The translations under genes and the position numbers were made by a program. A stretch of DNA of 64,000 nt from Trametes villosa (lineage: Eukaryota > Basidiomycota > Agaricomycetes > Polyporales > Polyporaceae): assembly GCA_002964805.2 (NCBI GenBank), contig PUDQ02000016.1:248001-312000 (forward strand). The letters run 5' to 3'. Positions 1 to 11,016 of this stretch are shown piece by piece (within the stretch, counting starts at the first letter, position 1; each line of letters opens with the position of its first letter). The notes below the pieces were generated by a model. That model ran no database searches. It saw nothing but the letters and a program-made list of their open reading frames with translations, and was not told where the DNA came from.

Positions 1-2201
1 GTGGTGACGTCCATGAGCTTGTATGCTTGCTTCCCGTACTCGTACCCAAGGAAGATGCACTTCCTCCCCTTCGGCGCGAATTTGCCCTTCCGCTTGTCTT
101 TGGGGATGAGCGCGTAGGCCGGGCAGCCGAATGGGTGGAAGAACGTGGGGTCGATCTTGCGCTGCTCGCCCAGGAGGGCCTGGTATGGGGTTCTGCCCTT
201 GAGACCCTTGGCGGGGCTGCGGCAGATGACGTACGCGGCAGTTTGCATCGCGTCAGCCCAGAAGGACTTGGGCAGGCGGGACTCAATGAGCATGGCGACG
301 GTGAGATTGACGAGGGTCTGGTTGACGCGCTCTGCCATACCGTTCTGCTCTGGAGTGTTGGCCGCCGTGGTCTCGTGAAGGACACCCTCCTTGCGCAGTT
401 GCGCCTCGAATGCCTTGCTCGTGTACTCGCCGCCGTTGTCCGTCCGAAGGAACTGGACAAAGTTGGGAGAGAGAGCGATGTCTCCCACTTCTTCCCGGAG
501 GGCTGCCTGGATGTCCGCTTTCCACCGGTTGTAGGTGTCCTGAGCTTCACTCTTGTGCTTCATGAAGAGGACCCACAGGAACCGGTTGTACTCGTCGAGG
601 AAGGTGATCCAGTAGCGGAAGCCTTGGCGCGAGGCGTCGACCATGCCGCCGACATCCGAGTGTATGTACTGGAGTGGCCGGGTCGCGCGGTTTCCGGTGC
701 GGGGCTTGAACGGAAGCTTGTGCATCTTCCCCATGGCGCACGGCTCGCAGAACTGGGGCTCGCCCGTGAGGGTGTCGATGCCCTTGAGCTGCCGCTTGGA
801 GACCATATGTTTGAGGCGGTCCATGGAGATGTGCGCGAAGCGGCGATGGAGGACGTTGATGTCCACAGCGAGCATGGCTTGGTCCTTGCGAGGGAGCGGA
901 TCGACCTCGAGGTGGTAAAGCCCACGCTTGGGGGTTGCGTGCATGATGCGCGTGCCGTTGCTGAGACGTACACGGCCGCCGTGCTCCACGAAGAGTACGT
1001 TGAGTCCGCGAGCGCAGAGTCGCTGGACCGAGACGAGGGCAACCGCGAACGAGGGGATGAGGAGGACATTTGAGAGGATGGTTTCGTACTCCTTGCCGTC
1101 CACCTTGCTGAGGAGCGTGACGGACCCCTTTCCAACCGCGTGCACGTTTGAGTTGTCACCGAAGCTGACCCGACGAGGTGTGGTGAACGACTCGTAGCTG
1201 CCAGGGACGAACCAACTGCGGTCCGGCACCATGTGTGCAGAGGCGCCAGAGTCGACGAGGATGGGGATGGACTTGCAGTTGGTGTCGGACGCGAGGTAGG
1301 CCTGAATGCGCTTGCGGAGAGACTTCGAGATATGTACATGATGCGCCTGAGCGCTGGTATCTGAGTCTACGCTGGCCGAGTCCGAGTCCGAGTCCGAGTC
1401 CTCCACCACCTTATGTGCATCCGCCCGCTTCTTCTTCTTCTTGCGCTTCCCGTCTGCGTTGCCCTGCTTGGACTTCAGCACGCGGCACTCGTCCGTGGTG
1501 TGCGAGTCGTTAAAGCCGTGGTGTGAGCAGTGCTTCTTGCCGCTCGGCTTCGGTGTGGAACCGGAGGCCTTGAGGGCAGACTCGGGCGCGGAGGAGGTGG
1601 TGCGGGCGACCTCTGCGTGGATGTGGGCGTCGACATCACTGAAGGACAGTGACTGGCCAAGCGGGATGGCGCTGAGGATGGTGGTGCGGAAGGTGTCCCA
1701 TCGCGTGTCCGAGGGGAGCGAGTTGAGGAGCGCGTAGGCGAGGAACTCGTCGTCCATCGGCTTCTTCAAGCCGGCGAGCTTGCGGTGGTCAGAGAGTAGA
1801 CGACCGATGTGGTCGTCGATGCTGCTCGTCCCGTCCCAGCGCGCGTTTACCAGGTTCATCCAGGTGTAGAAGGAGAGGACCGTGGTGTTGGTCTGCTCGT
1901 ACTCCTTCGTGATGGCCTGGAAGAGGTCGCGCGCAGTCGCGCAGTCGGCGAACTTGAGGGCGATGGCGTCCGAGATGTGCTCGACGAGGATGCCGTGCGC
2001 CTTCTCAGCCCGGATGTCCCAGGAGTCCGTGGCGTTGGGGCCGTACGTTGGGGGATAGACTGTAGTAGTCTGAGGAGGGCGGACCTCCTCCCCAGCAACG
2101 ATACGGCCTGCCCCCACAGCGCGCAACTTAGCCAAGACGCGGATTTTCCACATCTGGTAGTTGTCGGCGCCAGTGAGCACCAGGGTGGTGTCGTCACCCA
2201 T
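1..2201 (-). CDS. Copia gag-pol polyprotein, 3' end missing
   Basis: The frame opens at the ATG at 2201, with an in-frame stop just upstream, and stays open for 733 codons to the left edge. In order it shows a copia-type Gag (residues about 1-215), a zinc-knuckle-like CSHHGFNDSHTTDEC (about 220), and an acidic SDSDSDS run. Next come an aspartic protease site with DSGASAH (about 318) and an integrase HHCC zinc region ending CEPCAMGK (about 455-485). The integrase core has its three acidic residues in HSDVGG, RTDNGGEY and TPEQNGMAER (about 515, 587 and 620). No stop or frameshift was seen, so this copy may be young. It would encode virus-like particle protein, maturation protease and integrase. 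The reverse transcriptase should lie beyond the edge. Confidence 0.88.
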   Translation of the reverse strand, partial: MGDDTTLVLTGADNYQMWKIRVLAKLRAVGAGRIVAGEEVRPPQTTTVYPPTYGPNATDSWDIRAEKAHGILVEHISDAIALKFADCATARDLFQAITKEYEQTNTTVLSFYTWMNLVNARWDGTSSIDDHIGRLLSDHRKLAGLKKPMDDEFLAYALLNSLPSDTRWDTFRTTILSAIPLGQSLSFSDVDAHIHAEVARTTSSAPESALKASGSTPKPSGKKHCSHHGFNDSHTTDECRVLKSKQGNADGKRKKKKKRADAHKVVEDSDSDSDSASVDSDTSAQAHHVHISKSLRKRIQAYLASDTNCKSIPILVDSGASAHMVPDRSWFVPGSYESFTTPRRVSFGDNSNVHAVGKGSVTLLSKVDGKEYETILSNVLLIPSFAVALVSVQRLCARGLNVLFVEHGGRVRLSNGTRIMHATPKRGLYHLEVDPLPRKDQAMLAVDINVLHRRFAHISMDRLKHMVSKRQLKGIDTLTGEPQFCEPCAMGKMHKLPFKPRTGNRATRPLQYIHSDVGGMVDASRQGFRYWITFLDEYNRFLWVLFMKHKSEAQDTYNRWKADIQAALREEVGDIALSPNFVQFLRTDNGGEYTSKAFEAQLRKEGVLHETTAANTPEQNGMAERVNQTLVNLTVAMLIESRLPKSFWADAMQTAAYVICRSPAKGLKGRTPYQALLGEQRKIDPTFFHPFGCPAYALIPKDKRKGKFAPKGRKCIFLGYEYGKQAYKLMDVT

Positions 2202-2860
2202 GGCTGTGGCCTAGGCACTGGACAGGCGCTGGGCAGACGCCGGTGGCTGAGGCGCTGGGCAGGCGCTGGTGGCTGAGGCGCTGGGCAGGCGCTGGTGGGT
2301 GTTTCCTAATTTGGGGGTGCGGCACGTCGCACTACCTAATTAGGAAGTGCACCGGTGGCCACTGAGGAGTGGGCAAAGGAGGGGAACCGCGCGCTCAGTG
2401 ATTATATCACGAGCGTCAGCGGAGGTCTTCGCAGTGGTATAGACCAAAGCGGATAGGGTGTGGGATGGAAAGGAATGGGAAGGGGGGAGCGCCTACTGAG
2501 GAGATAACCCCAGCAGGTGTGGATTGGGAAGGAGTGGACGTCTTCCTGGTCTTGCAGGAAGGCTGGGCGTCTTGATAGATTCGGGGCTCTCTGGATCTAG
2601 AGCGCAGGGCTCATAACCTGTCGGAATCTGTAAGGGAGACGCGCTCAGCCGTCTGTAAGAGGAACGACTAGATCTATTATCTGTACCTGTAAGGGAGACG
2701 CGCTACATACATGTGTGAGCTATCTGAAAGGTGCAGTAGACAAATGAAAGACATACCTCAGCCGTCTGTAAGAGGAACGACTGAGGAAAGGAAAGAGAGG
2801 AGGCCAGCGTGGTATGCGCTGGCTGGTGGCTGTGCTCGGATTATCTAACAAGTCCTGATA
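1..2860 (-). mobile_element. Ty1/copia-type LTR retrotransposon, partial
   Basis: The element reads right to left. Its 5' leader and 5' LTR must lie within about 2,202-2,860, and gag-pol starts at 2201 and continues off the left edge. The reverse transcriptase, RNase H and 3' LTR are therefore not visible. The leader holds a short tandem repeat at about 2,218-2,295 (units of GGCGCTGGGCAG plus GGTGGCTGA). Two longer units each occur twice between 2,625 and 2,785: CTGTAAGGGAGACGCGCT, and CAGCCGTCTGTAAGAGGAAC. These look like LTR-internal repeats. LTR ends and primer-binding site could not be fixed because only one LTR is in the window. Confidence 0.8.
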
Positions 2861-2864
2861 TGGT

Positions 2865-4610
2865 ATGTATCTTATCTACGGCGCTTGTCCATTGCTCAGT
2901 GCATTCCAACACGAGACTCGTGAGCTGGAGAGAGAGGCTGAGGCACGCGTCCGGCGTGAGGAGAAGAGACCCGGTGCGCCGCCCCCTGACCGTCGCCGCA
3001 AGATAGTCCAATTTGGAACCATGAAGACGTTCAAGTACCACGTACTTCAGCACTATGCGGATGCCATTCCCGAGTGCGGGACGCTCGACGGGTATAACTC
3101 GCAAGTGGTAGGTGCTAAAGCTTGGGATACTTGCCGTGTAGTATGTCACACTTGTTCTAACTTTTATTTTACAGGCCGAGCTCGAGCATCGGCACGCAAA
3201 ACGGTACTACGCCCGCACGAACAAGATCGAGTACGTGGGCCAGATCGCAGACCACCAGCGCCGCGAGTCTCTACTGCACACACTCCGCACACAGGACGAC
3301 TACACACCGCGTCGCGAGCGCCTTCGTGCGGAGCATACCGCGCGCACACAGCCGAGAACGCAACCCAGTGGGTCCGCGTACGATGAGCGCGAGGACGACC
3401 CTCTTCCACCTCCTACCCCCCTGAGTCACTACTCGATCTCCCAGTCCTCGCGTCTTCCTCTGGACCTCCATAGCTGGCTTGTCGAGAACGACAACGATCC
3501 CGCAACCGAGGTGAGTGCTCACACTTTGTGATGCATCGGATGCGCCGGGATTGGCACGGGCACGACGCTGACAACCTACTTCTATAGAACTTCATGCCCC
3601 AGCTCCAATCGCACCTGCTCACACGCCTCTGCCCCAACGTCGAAGAACCAACACATGCTCAACTCGACGGCATCGAGATCCACAACGACCGCATCTATCG
3701 CCACAAAGTCCTTCGACTCAACTACACGTCGTACACCATGCACCGCGAGCAAGACACAATAAACCCACGCACTCACCCCGATGTCATGGTCCTCGCGCCT
3801 GGAGATCATACTGGTGGCGGTCACCCGTACTGGTACGGGCGTGTCATCGACATTTTTCATGCCCAGGTGCGCTATATTGGTCCCGAAGCAACTCCTGCAA
3901 CACGACAGTGGCGACGGGTCGACTTCCTGAGGATGCGGTGGTTCGAACTCGATCCTGACTATCTGTTCGGGTTTGCTGAGCGTCGGCTGCCCCGGATCCG
4001 GTTCATTGACGAGAACGACCCCCTCTCATGCGCTTTCAGCTTCGTGGATCCGTGCGACGTCATCCGCGCCGCGTACATCCTTCCCGCATTCGCCCATGGC
4101 ACCACAAAAACTCTCCTAGGCCGATCTGAGCTTGCTCGCTCTCCGGAGGACGAGGATGAAGACTACAACTTCTATTATGCGTGCATGTAAGTCTGCTGCT
4201 GCTAATTGTAGCCTTATTATTGACGACTGTAAACTGTAAATAGCTTCGCTGATAGAGATCTGTACATGCGACACCTCGGTGGCGGCGTCGGTCACCGCGG
4301 CATTGGGGTTGATGTCGAAACATCGCGGGGCCACGCACTCCGTGCCACGCCGCCTGGGTACCCTTCCGAAGATCCTCCCTCGCCACCAGTTGACCCTGCG
4401 GAAGCAAGCGACGATGATAGTGACCTTGACAGCGAGATGGAAGAGGAGGAGACCCGGGAGGATGGTTGGTGGTGGGATGGTGAGTGTGACGAGGAAACAG
4501 ATGAGTTCTTTGCCCGTGACGACGCCACGGGCCCGGAGCAGGATGGCGATGTGAACGTAGAGGACGCGATGGATGACATGTACGGATTCGATGGCTTCGC
4601 GCCGCTATGA
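2865..4610 (+). pseudogene. Plavaka-type (CACTA-like) transposase, C-terminal exons
   Basis: Exons are 2865-3107, 3175-3510, 3588-4186 and 4244-4610, with clean GT-AG introns of 57-77 nt. The protein matches the C-terminal part of transposases abundant in mushrooms: TRELEREAEAR, then the hallmark CGTLDGYNSQ joined across an intron to AELEHRHAKRYYARTNK. It ends in an acidic tail rich in Asp/Glu. The N-terminal transposase core is missing because the copia element begins directly upstream. The ATG at 2865 is probably not the native start: homology seems to begin a few codons later, and an acceptor-like CTCAG lies at about 2,900. I read it as a gene truncated by insertion, although the remaining exons have no internal stop. 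Confidence 0.72.
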
Positions 4611-5529
4611 GATTGCTGCGCGCCGCCGCGCGATCTTCGCGTCCCCCAGGAGAGCCCTCCTCCCGGCGCTTTCTTGCCGCGTTGGCGCCCATGTCAGACA
4701 CTACGAACGAAGTCGTCCTTAACATTCGGGGCATAAATTAGTAAGAGTTGACAGTGGCGCAGAACAGCTCCTCATATGCTAAAGTATGCTAATATGACAA
4801 GAAATTGTACTGCAGAGCAGGGGTTAATGTTCAGCGCGAGTAACAAGCAGACGGGCCTTAAGCGCCCTTCAGCCACCGGGCTCGGGCTCGCGCGGGACTA
4901 TGGAGAACTCTATCGGTTTTCGCGAGCCCCGACAATAGAGCTGCAGGGTTTTACCGTTAGTTCGTCGGGCTCTACTAATGTTTACAGGGTGTATCGAGTG
5001 CGATGAACGCCTACCAGGCGTTCATCGTGTCCGGCGAGCGCTCGACAGAGCTCGACAGAGCCCTGCGGCTTTAGCCGGGCTCCGCGGCGCCTTGCATACA
5101 ACCCCACCTTTTGCTGATGGCAGACGCGAATCGTTGGATCATACACAATGTTCTTTCGTGCCATCCATCAAAGCATACAATGTTTGCGGTCCCCATCGCA
5201 TTGCGGTTCAAACCTTCCCTGCCGACCACTTCTGACTGACCGCATCATGAGCGCTGAGCCCTGACATTCCAAAGGGACAGATTTCAATGCAACTACTGCC
5301 TGCGGGATAGAAGCGGTTGCTTCGAACCCAAGGGCCAAGAAGGCGGTTTGTCCTCTGTAAGTTGCAGCTCCGCCAAGAACGGCCCGGGTCCTGCTATCGG
5401 ATAGAATCTACTATATTGCAACGGTGTTTGTGACACGCTCGCCGCTCAGACGTAGCTGCAGTTTCCAACTTATCCTGCGAATCCGCGAGTCGTGAAAAGC
5501 TGTTCACTATAGTACGGCATTCAGTACTC
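4611..5529. other. Intergenic, hairpin-rich, no gene seen
   Basis: No convincing coding region. The stretch from about 4,880 to 5,090 is unusually rich in inverted repeats. Examples are GGGCTCGCG against CGCGAGCCC around a short spacer, and a 12-bp perfect hairpin at 5,001-5,027 with loop ACC. A third pairs AGAGCCC with GGGCTC at about 5,060-5,085. It may be the 3' terminal region of the Plavaka element, but no terminal inverted repeat could be paired with anything in the window. Confidence 0.5.
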
Positions 5530-5940
5530 TCGCAGGACGATGCGAATGTCTGCAGAGTGTAGATTTTGGAGGACTGTGGTTACGAGGTACATCCGGGGAA
5601 GGCTCGCCACATGCGCCATGAGGCTGCCCACATACTCGCACCGGATGCGTCGCCTGTGGCAGCAAGGAAGCGTGCGGAGTTGCCGGCGGCCCGAAGTCGA
5701 GCAGAGGTGGTTTCGACCCCGGTTCGTGTATGTGGACTGAACCGGATCAGGAGTGGCCCTTCTCGTTTGAGCTGAGACTCTCCTCGCCGGCCTCGTCGGC
5801 GGGGTAGATCTTCTCTGAACGGACCCCACACCCCGGCCCGCTATCGGCTTGTGAGTTGAATTTCGATGGTCGAGTGGTCGCGAAGAGGACCCGGATACTG
5901 ATGCCGTTGAGCGCATAAGAGCTTGTAGACCGCAACCCGG
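5530..5940 (-). pseudogene. Decayed fragment of a BCS1-like AAA ATPase gene
   Basis: Short blocks match, in the same order and on the same strand, the C-terminal exon of the intact BCS1-like gene at 8.9-10.9 kb. The block around the alanine-rich GMAHG region (5,610-5,635) matches about 9,098-9,120. The GTCGAGCAGAGGTGG block (about 5,695) matches GTCGAGCAGGAGTGG (about 9,180). The GCCTCGTCGGCGGGGTAGA block (about 5,790) matches about 9,292. The TCGCGAAGAGGACCCGG block (about 5,878) matches about 9,425. The reading frame is broken repeatedly and the Walker motifs are absent. It is a relic, not a gene. Confidence 0.65.
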
Positions 5941-6285
5941 GTAACGATCCGGTACCTTGAAGTCCGTGCTATTGCTTCCAGAATCTGCCGCCCGCCCACA
6001 TTACGCCTGCAATTCTCCGGTAAGCGAGGTTGCGACATGATTTTAGGGAGCCTATTACCGCAGATGTTCTGAGGCGGGCGCCACAGCGCTCCTGTCAAAG
6101 CCATGTTGTTGAAGGCGAGTGTGGATGAGACGCGTGCCATCCGCGTGGACGATGGGTATCGATGTTGGCATTGCGATTGCAGAATACGTGAGGTAGAACA
6201 GGCCCAGGGAAATCGACTCCAGAACAAGGAGAGCACGAGGGTCTGGAAGCCAGGAGGAGACGGCTGAAGCCCATTCCGGGGACAC
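5941..6285. other. Intergenic, nothing recognised
   Basis: This gap separates the BCS1-like relic from the HET-domain gene. I see no conserved reading frame, RNA gene or repeat in it. Confidence 0.5.
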
Positions 6286-8260
6286 TCATACCAAAACCAC
6301 CTCCATGCGAACCGTCCGGACATCCAACTCGTCCACGCTAGATCTGCGCTGTGGATTCTTGGAGAACGTCCCAATTCGCCTGAAGAAGTCCCTGCCCTTC
6401 GCCGCCGACCCGCCGGACCCCACGGGCGCAACGACGAGACCCACAAGCGCATCGAGCTTCCCCGATTGCAACAGGGGAAGAAGCCACGCGCCATGTCTCG
6501 CCGTGTCCACATCCGCCGCGGTATCAATCTTCACGTCGTACGACTGGAGCCCTGGTGCCCATGGTACCAAGCCCGCGCGCAAGACCAGGAATCCGCCCGT
6601 CACCCTTCCAAACCGTAGCTCGGGGTCTTTGAGCTCGATCTCGTGTCTCACCACTTCGGCAGTGGGGAACATTATACGGTACCCCGGCATCCTGACCCTG
6701 CCATCGACGGACGCCCATGACCAGGACGGCGCGCGATACGTCGCGGGGCGGGAGAGTGAGGGCCCTCCCGACGGATCCCAGGGCTCCCAAAGTAGGTCGT
6801 AGCGGAGCGTGGTGAGCCACAGGCCTGCGAGGTAGTACGAGCATAGTCCGCGGGAGAAAGCTTCTGCGATCGCGCTGCACGCGACAAGCTTGTCCGACGG
6901 GTCGCTGACGGTGCGCCGGCTGTAGTCGTCCACAATTTCCCACCAAGCGCTATGAAGCGCGCTCCAGGCCGCCGAGTTGGGCTTCACGCGCGGAGCATCC
7001 GCGTGGAGAAGCGCATGGGGTAGCCGCTGCTCACTCTGCTCTGGATTCGGGGTGTGATACGCGCCGCCGATGACCTGGGTGGCAGTATGACACCTGACCT
7101 GGAGCGTCCCCGACGTGCTGAAGATGAGTGCGCGCTGAGACATCAGGTACTCCTGTAAGCACCAGCCCCGCGACATGATGGGCTCCTGTGGAGGTATACG
7201 GGGGATTGACGGGATCGCAGATATTCCCATGGTCCCGATGAGCGGCCTTGCATCCCGAAGCTGACGCGGGGGGCAGATGAAGGGCAGGCTGACGTCCGGC
7301 GGTGTTGCCGTCGGCTCGTGCAGGAAACCGTCGCCGACCCGTTTCGCGCTCGCAGCGATGATAGTCAGGTGAGCATACCGGTAGATGAGATGCATGCGCC
7401 CGAGCTCGTGGATCTTGTCCTCGTCTGAGTCCTGGATGATGCAGAGGCTATCCGCCCACAGGTATTGGGATCCGAGGGCGTGAGTGACGTAGATAGCGTC
7501 GCGGAGAGTCTTGGGGAGGAGGGCGGCGTCGATCCCATGAGTGTAGGTGGCTATGTTGGCCGTCGTTGTTCGGTGTGGCTGCGTCTCGCCCCACACATAG
7601 CTGAGCGCGAGATATCTACCGCGGCTTCCTTCGGTCGATGCAAGGCGAGGGCGACTGGGATCGGAACAGTCGATGGTACGCGTAGGAAGTCGAGTATCGG
7701 AGGATGGCGAGAGGTGGGAGCAGCTTTGGTGGCCATCCACGCACTGGTCCATGAGCGACTGGGCGAGAGAGAGCGCCCGAGAGGAGCCGACCTCCGGCAC
7801 GGGGTGACGAGCGGAGATATACGGCGCAGCGGGGTCGTCTTCTCGAACACGAAGATGTCAGATATATCCACTCCAAAAACTGGAGGTATAGAAGCCTACC
7901 TGCGGAAGTGTGCACATATCCGTACATGAGTGTAGAACGGTCGTTCACGACAACCCTCAGTTCTTGCATCGCGGGGAGCAGGCCGTCTTCCACAACAGTA
8001 CGCCCCACCAGAGTGATCTTCCATTGACCGTCTAGTAGCCGCAAGGGACTGAGCCACTGACACCACAAGCAGCCACCCGCGGCGCCTTGCTTCACCTGCG
8101 CCGCTGAAGTGGAGTACGTATATCGTCGGCATCCGTCATTCAGACGGGTTGGAGGATGAAAGAGGCCGAAGAGCGCCGTACAGGGGCCCCACCAGCAAGT
8201 CTTGCAGACGTCAGGAGGCTTCAGAGACGGCAAGGATGTCCTAGGGGCGTTGGATTCCAT
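6286..8260 (-). CDS. Heterokaryon-incompatibility (HET) domain protein
   Basis: Two exons, 8260-7900 and 7841-6286, with a 58-nt GT-AG intron in phase 1, give 638 residues. The HET domain begins at about residue 185 with the signature YLALSYVWGE. It continues with LPKTLRDAIYV, LWADSLCIIQD and a Tyr/His-rich block before IIAAS, the usual HET order. The N-terminal exon has several Cys pairs (CKTCWWGPC, CLWCQW) that could bind metal. HET proteins trigger programmed death after fusion of unlike hyphae in ascomycetes; in basidiomycetes their role is mostly untested. No NACHT or WD repeats are present. It is transcribed toward the BCS1-like relic. Confidence 0.88.
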
Positions 8261-8864
8261 GGGTGGATGCAGAGCGGGAGAGAGCCAGAGAGACCACGCT
8301 GGAGTTCAGCCCGGCGGGTTTTATGCGAGAGCCAAATGTCCCAGTTGGCGAAGCGGTGCACATCCTGATAGAGCTTTTCCTGTGCAGGGGGAGGGCAGTG
8401 CTTCAGCGATTCGCCGAAGAAGAAGCACAACGTACACTGGATGCGCAGCATGAGAACTCGACGGAAAGACAGCGCTCAGTGAAATTGTAGACGCGTTCCG
8501 CAGGCCTATGGGTGCAAAGAGACGATGTGTATATGAGTACCTACACTCGTATAGGAGAGCGCAGTCAAATTGCACCCACTCACCGACCAGGCCCAGGATG
8601 CAGGTGGTGGTTAGCCATAAAGACGCGCGCTTCGCCAATGTTGGCGCCCATTATTCTCCGCGCGCTTCAAATTCAATCTCACCAGTGCCCTCAGGCTCCT
8701 ATGACTAGCTGCATGTATTCTCAAGTTACACAAAGATATCTGCTGGCGCAATACCGCTCTGGTGTTTATCGAAATCCCTGCGCATGAATATGTATACAGT
8801 CTCCGTTCTGGAATATCTTATATCCCCGCTAACCTGTAGCTCAGGGCCTATGTATTAGACAGCT
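8261..8864. other. Intergenic between HET and BCS1-like genes
   Basis: Upstream of the HET gene and downstream of the BCS1-like gene. No coding region, RNA gene or repeat could be supported. Confidence 0.5.
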
Positions 8865-10957
8865 TCATTGCGGCGGCAGTACCTGTGCCGCACTCGCCGC
8901 TGCAACCTTCGAGCTCTCCTGCAGCTTACTCGCCACCCACGCAGGCGCATCTGCGATCGCGTCCAATGGCCGAACCTTGTACGCCATCAGATATCCCTGT
9001 AGGGCCGCCATCGAGAACGATCGTACGGGAACGATATCCGCGAACTGGTCTGCGAGCGCAAGGACCTGCTCTGCGGACAGTCGAGGGAGACCCGCTCCGT
9101 GCGCCATGCCGCCCACATACACCGACCGCACAGCCTCGGGCAGCAGGGAAGCGGACGGAGGCAACTTCTCCGCCCCGACGTCGAGCAGGAGTGGTTTCGA
9201 CTCCGACCCGCTCGCCGGTTCAGCAGGCGTGGAGTTCGCCGAGCCGTACCCGGAGTCGCCCTTCTTCTCCAGGCCGAGGAGGTCCTCGTCGGCCTCGTCG
9301 GGGGTGTAGAACCGCTTGAAGAGCTCCCGCGCCTGGTGCTGGCTCGCGAGCGTGAACTCGATGTGCAGGTCGAGCCGGCCGGGGCGCAGGAGCGCAGGGT
9401 CGAGCGCGGAGTAGTCGTTCGTCGTCGCGAATAGGATCCGGCCTTCCTGTGCCGCGATGCCGTCGAGTGCGTTGAGGAGCCCGCTGAGCGTGAGGCCGTT
9501 GGCGAACGCGTCTGGCGTCTTGTCCTTGTCTTTGCCATTGGCGGGGCCGCTCTCGCTGCCCGCTTGCCCCTTCCCTCCCTGCGCCTGCCCGTTATCTGGG
9601 TTGCCGAGGTTGCGCTTCATGCCCCGGTGGAACGCGGCGTCGATGTCCTCGATGAGCAGCAGGCACTTCTCCGGGAGGCGCGCGATGAGCGACTTCAGGC
9701 TGTTGTCGTCGAGCGACATGACGGTGAGCGAGAGGATGTAGATGTTGAGGCCGAGCTCGCCCGCGATGCTGTGTATCATCGACGTCTTCCCCGCGCCGGG
9801 TGCGCCGTACAGCAAGTAGCCTCTTCGGAACGGAATGCCTACAAAGGCGCGTGTGTTGGTCAGCGCACGGGACGGGAGAAGAGAAGCAGAGCCGCAGACG
9901 CAGACGCACCCCGGCTGGCGTACCACCGCTTGCTGTTGATGAAGTCCCGCGCGTCGGCGAGCACGAGCTCGAACACCCCCGGGTCGAGGATGACTGAGCT
10001 CGCGGGCCGCTTCTGCTGCGTCGCGACGTGCTTCCATCGATCCGCGCTGGACACAAGAGGCGCTCAGATATGTGGAACCCAACCACCGTGATGTGATGCG
10101 CGCGCACCTGTCGGTCACGTATACGCTGATAAAGTTCTGGCTCGCCACCGTGTACACCTTGCGTGCCTCCACAAGAAGGTCCCGGAGCACGTCGGGGTTA
10201 CGTGAGAGGATGCTGTGCGAAAAACCAGGGTGTTCATGTGAGCTGCGGCAAAAACCCACGGAGACCACAACGTGGACGGGCGTACCGCAGTTCGAGAACC
10301 TCGACGGCACGAGTGAAGCTGTTCGGACTCCGATGCTCGCGCTTGAGGGTCACGTAGCGTCCCTTGTACCACAGGCCGTACTTCTTGTCCATCGAGGGGT
10401 AGAATGTCATCTGATCTTCGGTGTTGCCGAACATGTCCAGAGTGTTCTCTAGTCCATAGTTCCAGGATGTTATCTCGACGTGGCGCGCCGTGTCTACCGA
10501 TCGAGGAGTCAGTATCCCGGGTTGTATGGGAATCGATGGAATAGATTTACTGAACACCTTGCGTTGCGACGCCCAATACAAGACCCAATCTAATGCGGGG
10601 TAAGAATACTACTCGGCGCCACGAACCAGCCACCGGAAAGCACTCACCGACGGTGTCGTCAGGCAGCTCGAATGTCGCGGTCAACCAGAAGAAGTCCAGG
10701 ATCGACTGACGCGACTGCACAATGAGGCGGCGGGCTCCCTCGAGGGCAGCGCCGAGCAGTAGTAACTTCGCCCAGTTGCGCACAGCGGACATGGACAGCA
10801 GCATCATGAGCAGCTCCACAGGGCCGGGCGAGACGGCGCCCTCCGCATCTTGCGCAGACGCGGTAGACCCTTGGAGATGGGAGGGTCCAGCGGTGGCGTT
10901 GAGGGCCCCGGATTGGATCACGGACAGTACTGTCTGGAGGATTTGTGCGGCGTCCAT
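8865..10957 (-). CDS. BCS1-like AAA ATPase
   Basis: Six exons (10957-10648, 10589-10551, 10493-10286, 10212-10108, 10046-9910, 9838-8865) give 590 residues; all introns are GT-AG, 57-73 nt. The N-terminus has one hydrophobic segment (about residues 45-75) followed by the BCS1 N-terminal domain (DWVLYWASQRK). The AAA core follows: GIPFRRGYLLYG, Walker A GAPGAGKT, Walker B CLLLIEDIDAAF, then a Gly/Ser/Lys-rich insert of about 40 residues, NALDG and LLRPGRLD. BCS1 proper moves the folded Rieske protein across the mitochondrial inner membrane, but agaricomycetes carry many BCS1-like paralogues of unknown role. The inserted linker and long C-terminal tail favour a paralogue. A decayed copy lies 3 kb away. 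Confidence 0.9.
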
Positions 10958-11008
10958 CGCGTGAGCGAGAGATGTGGGCGGTGTGGCACTTGCAAATGCG
11001 CGTCCTGC

Positions 11009-11016
11009 TTTATATA
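11009..11016 (-). promoter_or_regulatory. Likely TATA box of the BCS1-like gene
   Basis: On the minus strand the sequence reads TATATAAA, about 52 bases upstream of the BCS1-like start codon at 10957. The distance suits a pol II TATA element with a short leader. Confidence 0.5.

Noticed and set aside
560..1339. Long Ser/Arg-rich open frame inside the copia element
   Set aside because: Shadow of gag-pol in another frame; the true frame has recognisable integrase and protease motifs.
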